Assembly: GCA_902787095.1 (NCBI GenBank)
Contig: CADAFC010000005.1
Span: 1-44,627 of the forward strand
Origin: an uncultured Bacteroidia bacterium
Lineage (GTDB): Bacteria > Bacteroidota > Bacteroidia > Bacteroidales > F082
Length of the DNA stretch: 44,627 nucleotides
Direction of reading: 5' to 3'
Part shown: positions 38,136 through 43,320 of the stretch, in pieces
Layout of the letters: each line of letters starts with the position of its first letter
Numbering within the stretch: the stretch's first letter is position 1
Notes under the pieces: generated by a model
Seen by the model: only the letters and a program-made list of their open reading frames with translations
Database searches by the model: none
What the model was told of the DNA's origin: nothing
Position numbers and translations under genes: made by a program

Positions 38136-38200
38136 ACTATTTTTTGTTTACTTAAGGTTAATATTCTATTTAATTTCCTTGTTTAACTTCATGTCAAATG

Positions 38201-38272
<72 letters not shown>

Positions 38273-38278
38273 TTTGCG

Positions 38279-38351
38279 AGCGGAAGACGGGGCTCGAACC
38301 CGCTACCTAAAGCTTGGAAGGCTTTCGCTCTGCCAAATGAGCTACTTCCGC
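38279..38351 (-). tRNA. tRNA-Gly (anticodon TCC)
   Basis: A 73-nt cloverleaf: acceptor GCGGAAG/CTTCCGC, anticodon stem AAAGC/GCTTT, loop CTTCCAA giving TCC, T-loop TTCGAGC. Only 6 bp separate it from the tRNA-Thr(GGT) gene and from tRNA-Tyr. Confidence 0.96.
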
Positions 38352-38357
38352 AACTCG

Positions 38358-38439
38358 TGGGGGAGGGTGGACTCGAACCACCGAACTCATCCGAGGACAG
38401 ATTTACAGTCTGTTGCAATTGCCGCTATGCGACTCCCCC
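38358..38439 (-). tRNA. tRNA-Tyr (anticodon GTA)
   Basis: An 82-nt class II tRNA with long variable arm: acceptor GGGGGAG/CTCCCCC, anticodon stem ACAGA/TCTGT, loop CTGTAAA giving GTA, discriminator A. Confidence 0.96.
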
Positions 38440-38469
38440 TTCTTACCTTGACACTTAACTCTATTCTTG

Positions 38470-38541
38470 AGCCGGCAGAGGGATTTGGACCCCCGACCCC
38501 GAGATTACAAATCACGTGCTCTACCGCTGAGCTATGCCGGC
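38470..38541 (-). tRNA. tRNA-Thr (anticodon TGT), copy 1
   Basis: A 72-nt gene: acceptor GCCGGCA/TGCCGGC, anticodon loop TTTGTAA giving TGT. The anticodon stem CGTGA/TCTCG has a T-T mismatch in the middle. The T-loop reads TCCAAAT, with C where nearly all tRNAs have T at position 55. It is identical to copy 2. Confidence 0.9.
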
Positions 38542-38561
38542 AATCGTGTCAAGATTCCGTG

Positions 38562-38633
38562 AGCCGGCAGAGGGATTTGGACCCCCGACCCCGAGATTAC
38601 AAATCACGTGCTCTACCGCTGAGCTATGCCGGC
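38562..38633 (-). tRNA. tRNA-Thr (anticodon TGT), copy 2
   Basis: Identical in all 72 positions to the copy at 38470-38541, including the anticodon-stem mismatch and the C at T-loop position 55. It is the first gene after the promoter at 38694-38723; 20 bp separate the copies. Confidence 0.9.
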
Positions 38634-38663
38634 TTGTATTTCAATGAACTATGCTTAAAAAAA

Positions 38664-38694
38664 GCACACCATTTTTTCTCGCAAAATGGTGTGC
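38664..38694. promoter_or_regulatory. perfect 12-bp inverted repeat at the tRNA-tuf operon start
   Basis: Arms GCACACCATTTT (38664-38675) and AAAATGGTGTGC (38683-38694) enclose 7 bases. The first base of the repeat on the transcribed strand overlaps the last base of the -7 box, so the expected transcription start lies inside the first arm. It could be an operator or, in part, a 5'-terminal RNA hairpin. Confidence 0.55.
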
Positions 38695-38723
38695 AAAATT
38701 ACAACTTTTTTATTTACCGACAA
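38694..38723 (-). promoter_or_regulatory. promoter of the tRNA-tuf-secE-nusG operon
   Basis: On the minus strand the -7 box TAATTTTG (38701-38694) lies 19 bp from a TTG at 38723-38721. It is the only good TAnnTTTG promoter seen for the tRNA/tuf cluster, which continues without clear terminators towards rplK. Confidence 0.75.
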
Positions 38724-38794
38724 CCTTTTTTTGTAAATTTTTTGAAAAAAAATTGTATAAGGCCGTCAAATCATTGTGTATCAACACTTAAAGC

Positions 38795-39091
38795 CTATTT
38801 ATCGAAGCGGTTTTTGTGCTTTTCAATCTGGTTTTTCAACGCATCGATGGCCTTGTCGGTGGCCTCCTCAAACGTCTTGCACTGCTTGCTCGAATATAAA
38901 TCGTTGCCTTTTAACATGATTCTGATGTCGGCAATCTTGTTCTCTGGCGTGTCGGTGTTGTCCAACTTCAGATTCACCTCCACTCCCTGGACATCGTCCA
39001 TCTTGCCGCAAAGTTTCTCGATCTTGTTGCTGATGAATTCCTCTAATTTGCTGTCTGCCTTGAAATGGACCGAGTTAATCGTAACTTTCAT
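38795..39091 (-). CDS. hpf: ribosome hibernation-promoting factor (short HPF/RaiA family)
   Basis: This 98-residue protein opens MKVTINSVHFKADSKLEEFI and contains the family pattern of a beta-alpha-beta-beta-beta-alpha fold (GVEVNLKLDNTD, KIADIRIMLKGNDLYSSKQC, TFEEATDKAIDALKNQI). It binds the small subunit decoding region and promotes inactive ribosomes when growth slows. Unusually for this phylum the ATG is preceded by AGGAGG with a 5-nt spacer (39097-39102). It lies 41 bp downstream of the xerC-like gene. Symbol by family; it lacks the long-form C-terminal domain. Confidence 0.93.
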   Translation of the reverse strand: MKVTINSVHFKADSKLEEFISNKIEKLCGKMDDVQGVEVNLKLDNTDTPENKIADIRIMLKGNDLYSSKQCKTFEEATDKAIDALKNQIEKHKNRFDK

Positions 39092-39096
39092 AATAA

Positions 39097-39102
39097 CCTC
39101 CT
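39097..39102 (-). promoter_or_regulatory. perfect Shine-Dalgarno AGGAGG upstream of hpf
   Basis: The minus strand reads TAGGAGGTTATT directly before the hpf ATG. Other genes in this window with clear starts (tuf, rplA, rplL, pyrI, nusG, secE, aminotransferase) have A-rich leaders without such a motif. Confidence 0.85.
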
Positions 39103-39132
39103 ATTTAAAAGATTTATAAAATTATATTTTTA

Positions 39133-40017
39133 TCATTCGTCACCCAAAGGATGGGCGGTCTGATATATCTCCTTCAGCTGCTCGATGGTGTTGTGCGTGT
39201 ATATCTGCGTCGAGCTGAGGCTGCTGTGCCCCAAGATCTTCTGTATCGCACGGATGTCGGCACCTTCGTTGAGCAGATGCGTGGCGAAAGTGTGCCTCAG
39301 CACATGCGGACTCTTCTGCTCGAGCGTCGTAACACCCTCCAAGATGCGGTGCACCACACGGTAAACGAAAGTCGGACTCATCGCCTCTCCCCTGTCGTTG
39401 ACTACCAATATAACGTTGCCGCGCTCCGGAAATTGTTCGTCACGCACTTTTTTATAGTTGTCGACCATCTCCAACAACTGCCTGCTTATCGGGATGATGC
39501 GTTCTTTGTTTCTCTTGCCAAGCACCTTGATCTGCATGGCAACTGAGTCCACGTCGTTGTCTTTCAGCCCTCTCAGCTCCGCCTGACGCATCCCCGTCTG
39601 ATACAACATCTCAAACAAAAGCTCGTCACGAACCACTTGGAAGCCGCCTGCATCGTCGAACCTCACCTTCTCCATGTCCTGCTCCGGCACAAACTTCGCC
39701 AGCTCCTTCGGCTGCTTGAGCGATTTTACACCCTGCATAGGCGATATCTCGATGGTTTCCTCTCGCAGGCAGAACTTGTAGAACGACCTAAGCGACGACA
39801 TTTTACGGTTGATGGAACGGTTTTCCTCCCCTTTTTCCTTCAAGGAGACGATGTACGAACGCACCATTTGCGTCGTCGCCTTTGAAATGTCATGAAGCTC
39901 ATATATATTAATAAGGTATGCTTCAAACTGCTCCAGGTCGCGCTTATACGCTGACACTGTGAGACTTGAGTATCTTTTTTCCGTTTGGATATACCTTAAA
40001 AACCTCTCTACCATCAT
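39133..40017 (-). CDS. xerC: tyrosine recombinase, XerC-like
   Basis: This 294-residue site-specific recombinase of the Xer type resolves chromosome dimers at dif with a partner. The N-terminal SAM-like core-binding domain covers about 1-90. The catalytic set is visible: R144 in GMRQAELRG, K168, H238 and R241 in HVLRHTFATHLL, H264 in LGHSS and nucleophile Y273 in IYTH. It sits between rpsU and hpf, away from any mobile-element genes, supporting a housekeeping role. XerC versus XerD cannot be settled by eye. Confidence 0.9.
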   Translation of the reverse strand: MMVERFLRYIQTEKRYSSLTVSAYKRDLEQFEAYLINIYELHDISKATTQMVRSYIVSLKEKGEENRSINRKMSSLRSFYKFCLREETIEISPMQGVKSLKQPKELAKFVPEQDMEKVRFDDAGGFQVVRDELLFEMLYQTGMRQAELRGLKDNDVDSVAMQIKVLGKRNKERIIPISRQLLEMVDNYKKVRDEQFPERGNVILVVNDRGEAMSPTFVYRVVHRILEGVTTLEQKSPHVLRHTFATHLLNEGADIRAIQKILGHSSLSSTQIYTHNTIEQLKEIYQTAHPLGDE

Positions 40018-40034
40018 TTCGAACTTTTCGACTT

Positions 40035-40065
40035 CAAAGATACGACATTATTTTTAAAAATGCAA
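40035..40065 (-). promoter_or_regulatory. promoter of xerC-hpf
   Basis: The -7 box TATCTTTG (40042-40035) lies 20 bp from TTG at 40065-40063, just downstream of the rpsU terminator. It suggests xerC and hpf form a transcript separate from rpsU. Confidence 0.7.
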
Positions 40066-40076
40066 GAGTTTTTAAC

Positions 40077-40110
40077 AAAAAAAATCGCCACGGTTTCCCG
40101 AAGCGACTTT
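40077..40110 (-). terminator. intrinsic terminator after rpsU
   Basis: On the minus strand stems TCGC/GCGA and CGG/CCG with a GAAA tetraloop are followed by eight T residues (40084-40077). It lies 37 bp after the rpsU stop. Confidence 0.8.
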
Positions 40111-40146
40111 TTCTTTGATTCTATTCTTGCTATAAGCGTGAATCGA

Positions 40147-40344
40147 TTAGGCGTTCTCTTCTGCCTGACGGAGTTTCTGAACGTAGATAGCCTTCTGCAA
40201 AGCTTCACGTTTGATAACTGACGGTTTTGTGAACTTCTGGCGGTTGCGCAATTCTTTCACAACACCTGTTTTCTCGTACTTTCTCTTGTAGCGTTTAAGA
40301 GCGCGGTCGATGCTTTCGCCTTCTTTTACAGGAATAATAATCAT
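40147..40344 (-). CDS. rpsU: small ribosomal subunit protein bS21
   Basis: A 65-residue basic protein starting MIIIPVKEGESIDRALKRYK and containing KYEKTGVVKELRNRQKFTKP, typical of bS21. It sits near the 3' end of 16S rRNA; in Bacteroidota it is known to help sequester the anti-Shine-Dalgarno. The leader has a purine run GAGAGAG about 8 nt before the ATG, weaker than the hpf motif. It has its own promoter and terminator. Confidence 0.97.
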   Translation of the reverse strand: MIIIPVKEGESIDRALKRYKRKYEKTGVVKELRNRQKFTKPSVIKREALQKAIYVQKLRQAEENA

Positions 40345-40402
40345 TTTAAATACTCTCTCTTTCTTTTAATTGTTAAACTAAAAAACTTTACAAAATGGAC
40401 CG

Positions 40403-40432
40403 CAAAATTACAACTTATTTTGATAGCTCCAA
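40403..40432 (-). promoter_or_regulatory. promoter of rpsU
   Basis: The -7 box TAATTTTG (40410-40403) lies 19 bp from a TTG at 40432-40430. It gives an expected leader of about 50 nt. Confidence 0.7.
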
Positions 40433-40469
40433 CAAAAATTTTCATTTTTTTCTTTTCAACCTCCCCCAC

Positions 40470-40574
40470 GTCATTTCGACTGGAGCGGAGCGGAATGGAG
40501 AAATCACCGGCATTTGAACTTTAATGCGCTTTTAATTCAGATGGCGGTGATTTCTCGACTTCGCTCGAAATGAC
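40470..40574. repeat. long imperfect inverted repeat, REP/MITE-like
   Basis: Outer arms GTCATTTCGA (40470-40479) and TCGAAATGAC (40565-40574) are exact complements. Inner arms GAGAAATCACCGGCAT (40498-40513) and ATGGCGGTGATTTCTC (40541-40556) match at 15 of 16 positions. The left spacer between them is 18 bases with a GAGCGGAGCGG expansion, the right is 8. It lies 5 bp after the S9 peptidase stop and contains no ORF. Confidence 0.7.
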
Positions 40575-40579
40575 AGAGC

Positions 40580-42805
40580 TTATTCTCCGAGCAAGTGTTT
40601 GAACAAGAAGTTATCAATCTTCGTGAACAGATGCATTCTGCATTCGCCATCTCCGTATTCCTCATAGCCACCGTAGATGCCATGGTTTTTGTTAGGATAT
40701 ATCATCAGGTCGAACTGCACACCGTTGGCAATCATCGACTTTATGAGCTCCATTGCATTCTGGTAATGCACATTGTCGTCGCCCGAACCATGGCAAAGCA
40801 GATAGTTGCCCTTAATCATTGCGGTGTTGCTCACCGGCGAGTTGTCGTCGTAACCGCTAGGGTTTTCCTGCGGAGTACGCATGTAACGCTCAGTGTAGAT
40901 ATTGTCGTAGTATCTCCAGTTTGTAACAGGTGCGACAGAGACAGCCGTGCTGATATAGTCGGCTCCCTTAGTGATGCCGTTAGCAGCCATGAATCCGCCG
41001 TAACTCCAGCCATAGATGGCGATTTTCTCAGCATCAACGTATGGTTTCGCAGCCATGTATTTCGCAACCGTTATCATGTCTTCGGTCTCATATTTGCCGA
41101 GTTCGAGGTAAGTCATCTTCTTGAACATTTCACCCTGAGCGCCGCTACCTCTATTATTAATCGATATTGAGATGATTCCGTGTTGTGCGAGCAGCTGCAT
41201 CCAATCCCAGTCGCTGTGATCCCACTGGTTCAAAACGGTCTGATGGCCCGGGCCGCCGTAAACGTAGATCAACACAGGGTATTTCTTGTTAGGGTCGAAG
41301 TCGGGAGGAAGGATCTGCCATCCGTCGACGTCGACAGTAGTGCCATCAGGCATCACAAAGGCAGGATCGCTGATTTTTATCATCTGCTTCTCGCTAAGAT
41401 TGTACTCTTTAAGGCTCTCAACAAGCTCGTGATTGTCTTCCAAAACCCTAATCTGCTTTCCCTTATTATTATATAAGGTGTATTCGTAAGGTTTTGTCAC
41501 CGTCGAGTTGATGTTGATGAAATACTTGAAGGTCTTGCTGAAGCGGGCGTTGTTAACTCCTTCACTGCCAACTATTTCACGCATCTTGCCTTTCAAATTG
41601 ACAGTATAAATCTGACGCTCCACCGGTGATTTTTTGGCTGCCTGGAAATAAATCTCAGTGCCGTCGAAACCGTAAATCCTGGTTACGTCCCAATTGCCTG
41701 AAGTCAAGGCCTTGCTGCTTGTGCCGTCAAGTTTGCAGAGGTAGATATGGTTGTAGCCAGACTTCTCGCTTGTCATGAGGAACGATTTTCCGTCGTCGAG
41801 GAAAGTCCAGTCGTCAGTGATGTCGATGTAATACTGGTTTTCCTCATCGTAAAACACCGTAGTCTCGCCAGTCGTCGCGTTGGCGGCAAGAATCTCGAGG
41901 TGGTTCTGATGGCGGTTAAGTCGTTGAATAGCAAGGATATTGTCATTCTTAGTCCATTTTATTCTTGGCAGATAGATGTCGGTTTCCTCGCCTGTGTCCA
42001 TCTTTTTTGTTGAATTGTCCTCGATATTATAAACATATACCTCGACCAGCGAGTTATCCTCACCCGCCTTAGGATATTTGAAGCTGTACCATTCAGGATA
42101 GAGACCGTAGAACTCCTCCATCTGGAACTCTTTCACCTTGGATTCGTCGAATTTGTAGAAAGCGATTTTTTTGCTGTCGGGCGACCAGAAGAAGCCTTGC
42201 GAGAAGCTGAATTCCTCCTCGTAGACCCAGTCTGGGGCACCATTTATAATATTGTTGTACAGTCCGTCGAATGTAAACTGTGTCTCTTTATTATTATCTA
42301 AATCTTTGATAAACAAGTTGTTATCACGCATAAACGCCACCTTTGTGCCATCGGGCGAGAATGATGCGAGACGCTGGCTGCCATTGTTTGAAAGTGGCAC
42401 GAGTTTTTTCGTAGCGATGTCGTAAACGTAATAATCGGCTGTGAACGAGTGGCGGTAGATGTAGTTGACGTTGGTCAGGAACAGCGCTTTTTTCTCGTCA
42501 TCGCTGAGGATGTAGTTATACGCGCGGATCGGGAGCGAGTCACCTTTCGGGACGAGTTCCATAAAATTGAACAGCGTGTTTAGTTTCTTACCTGTTTTAT
42601 AGTTATAGATGTTGAATTCTCCGTGTTCGATGGTGCCATAAGTCTCGCCGTCGCGCATCGGATTCATGCCTCTGACGCCCTTTGTTTGGAATGTTGGACG
42701 CTCATAGAGGTCTTCGAGAGTGAGATTTTTCTTCTCTTGTGCTAATGAGTTTGCGTTGAGCAAAAACGCTAACGCAATGATTAACAAATACTTAACTTTT
42801 TTCAT
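40580..42805 (-). CDS. secreted S9 family prolyl dipeptidyl peptidase (DPP IV-like)
   Basis: This 741-residue protein probably cleaves X-Pro dipeptides from peptide N-termini in the periplasm or at the cell surface. The start is the ATG at 42805 with a signal peptide (MKKVKYLLIIALAFLLNANSLAQ). The open frame runs upstream across the promoter and into the tRNA-Val gene and should not be used. An N-terminal beta-propeller (about 30-470, with EEEFSFSQGFFWSPDSKKIA) precedes an alpha/beta-hydrolase domain with the nucleophile in GWSYGGFMA (near 602), Asp in GSGDDNVH (near 676) and His in NKNHGI (near 706). The EEEF-like Glu pair that binds the N-terminus supports DPP IV. Confidence 0.94.
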   Translation of the reverse strand: MKKVKYLLIIALAFLLNANSLAQEKKNLTLEDLYERPTFQTKGVRGMNPMRDGETYGTIEHGEFNIYNYKTGKKLNTLFNFMELVPKGDSLPIRAYNYILSDDEKKALFLTNVNYIYRHSFTADYYVYDIATKKLVPLSNNGSQRLASFSPDGTKVAFMRDNNLFIKDLDNNKETQFTFDGLYNNIINGAPDWVYEEEFSFSQGFFWSPDSKKIAFYKFDESKVKEFQMEEFYGLYPEWYSFKYPKAGEDNSLVEVYVYNIEDNSTKKMDTGEETDIYLPRIKWTKNDNILAIQRLNRHQNHLEILAANATTGETTVFYDEENQYYIDITDDWTFLDDGKSFLMTSEKSGYNHIYLCKLDGTSSKALTSGNWDVTRIYGFDGTEIYFQAAKKSPVERQIYTVNLKGKMREIVGSEGVNNARFSKTFKYFININSTVTKPYEYTLYNNKGKQIRVLEDNHELVESLKEYNLSEKQMIKISDPAFVMPDGTTVDVDGWQILPPDFDPNKKYPVLIYVYGGPGHQTVLNQWDHSDWDWMQLLAQHGIISISINNRGSGAQGEMFKKMTYLELGKYETEDMITVAKYMAAKPYVDAEKIAIYGWSYGGFMAANGITKGADYISTAVSVAPVTNWRYYDNIYTERYMRTPQENPSGYDDNSPVSNTAMIKGNYLLCHGSGDDNVHYQNAMELIKSMIANGVQFDLMIYPNKNHGIYGGYEEYGDGECRMHLFTKIDNFLFKHLLGE

Positions 42806-42826
42806 TTTGATATAGATTTGAAAATT

Positions 42827-42834
42827 CAAAGGTA
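42827..42834 (-). promoter_or_regulatory. putative -7 box TACCTTTG for the S9 peptidase gene
   Basis: A perfect TAnnTTTG match on the minus strand, 21 bp upstream of the ATG at 42805. A TTTG lies at 42853-42850, giving a spacer of 15 bp, shorter than usual. Confidence 0.5.
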
Positions 42835-42858
42835 TAAAAAATTTTTTTACAAAAAAAG

Positions 42859-42889
42859 TTTGTTGGTATAAAAATTTGTTGTACTTTTG
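42859..42889 (+). promoter_or_regulatory. promoter of the tRNA-Val operon
   Basis: TTTG at 42859-42862 and the -7 box TACTTTTG at 42882-42889 are separated by 19 bp. The first tRNA begins 11 bp later, so the primary transcript has almost no leader. Confidence 0.8.
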
Positions 42890-42900
42890 CACCCGCAAAT

Positions 42901-42975
42901 GGGACGGTAGCTCAGTTGGTTTAGAGCGCATGCTTGACAGGCATGAGGTCACAAGTTCGATCCTTGTTCGCCCCA
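42901..42975 (+). tRNA. tRNA-Val (anticodon GAC)
   Basis: A 75-nt cloverleaf: acceptor GGGACGG/TCGCCCC with an A-C mismatch at pair 4-69 and a G-U at 7-66, D-arm GCTC/GAGC, anticodon stem CATGC/GCATG, loop TTGACAG giving GAC, T-loop TTCGATC, discriminator A. Confidence 0.93.
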
Positions 42976-42979
42976 CTGA

Positions 42980-43005
42980 TAGAGACGCACGACCGTGCGT
43001 CTTTA
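42980..43005. repeat. palindrome between the two tRNA-Val genes
   Basis: TAGAGACGCACG (42980-42991) pairs with CGTGCGTCTTTA (42994-43005) over 12 positions including one G-T. The outer part matches the palindrome at 25441-25469. No T-tract follows, so it is probably an RNA processing hairpin or a dispersed REP-like unit, not a terminator. Confidence 0.65.
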
Positions 43006-43017
43006 CAAATAAAAGGA

Positions 43018-43092
43018 GGGTCGTTAGCCCAGTTGGTTTAGAGCGCTGCCTTCACACGGCAGAGGTCACTGGTTCGAGTCCAGTACGACCCA
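43018..43092 (+). tRNA. tRNA-Val (anticodon CAC)
   Basis: A 75-nt cloverleaf: acceptor GGGTCGT/ACGACCC, D-arm GCCC/GAGC with one C-A mismatch, anticodon stem CTGCC/GGCAG, loop TTCACAC giving CAC, T-loop TTCGAGT, discriminator A. It is cotranscribed with tRNA-Val(GAC). Confidence 0.93.
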
Positions 43093-43093
43093 C

Positions 43094-43120
43094 AAAAAGA
43101 GAGCGGAAGCTCTCTTTTTT
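43094..43120 (+). terminator. intrinsic terminator of the tRNA-Val operon
   Basis: Stem GAGAGC/GCTCTC (43099-43104 with 43109-43114) with a GGAA loop, flanked by an A-tract and a run of six Ts. Confidence 0.9.
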
Positions 43121-43230
43121 AGTTTCTAGTCGCTAGTCTTTAGTCTTTAGTAGCATTTCTAAAAAGTAACGGCAAAAACTAAAGACTGGCGACTAAAGAC
43201 TAGCGACTAAAGACTAAAGACTAAAATATT
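43121..43230. repeat. cluster of ACTAAAG heptamer repeats in both orientations
   Basis: The left half contains TAGTCTTTAGTCTTTAGT and the right half several copies of GACTAAAGACT, making a loose inverted repeat around 43150-43175. Similar units occur at 25473-25499 downstream of rpoC. The repeats are too short and contiguous for CRISPR. The remaining gap to 43320 holds only the aminotransferase promoter. Confidence 0.65.
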
Positions 43231-43241
43231 TTCTTTTTTCC

Positions 43242-43272
43242 TTGATATTTCAAATAAATCTTAATATCTTTG
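43242..43272 (+). promoter_or_regulatory. promoter of the aminotransferase gene
   Basis: TTG at 43242-43244 and the perfect -7 box TATCTTTG at 43265-43272 are separated by 20 bp. The ATG at 43321 lies 48 bp downstream. Confidence 0.75.
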
Positions 43273-43320
43273 CAGTCTGAATATCAAATTGCTAATTCAT
43301 TAAAAATCAAAGATATTATC

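Noticed and set aside
38274..39119. 281-codon plus-strand frame over the tRNA cluster and hpf
   Set aside because: It runs antisense through tRNA-Gly, tRNA-Tyr, both tRNA-Thr(TGT) genes and hpf; repeated peptide segments only reflect the duplicated tRNA.
39133..40017. Tyrosine recombinase as a sign of an integrative element at the tRNA cluster
   Set aside because: It lies between rpsU and hpf in a housekeeping context, shows Xer-type length and motifs, and no att repeats or element genes are nearby.
42806..42976. 57-codon N-terminal extension of the S9 peptidase
   Set aside because: It crosses the peptidase -7 box and most of the tRNA-Val(GAC) gene and would bury a good signal peptide; the ATG at 42805 fits better.
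42876..43136. 86-codon plus-strand frame across the two tRNA-Val genes
   Set aside because: It is made of tRNA sequence and the palindrome; no coding character apart from that.
43121..43230. CRISPR-like short repeats
   Set aside because: Units are about 7 bp, contiguous and in both orientations, without spacers of constant length or cas genes.
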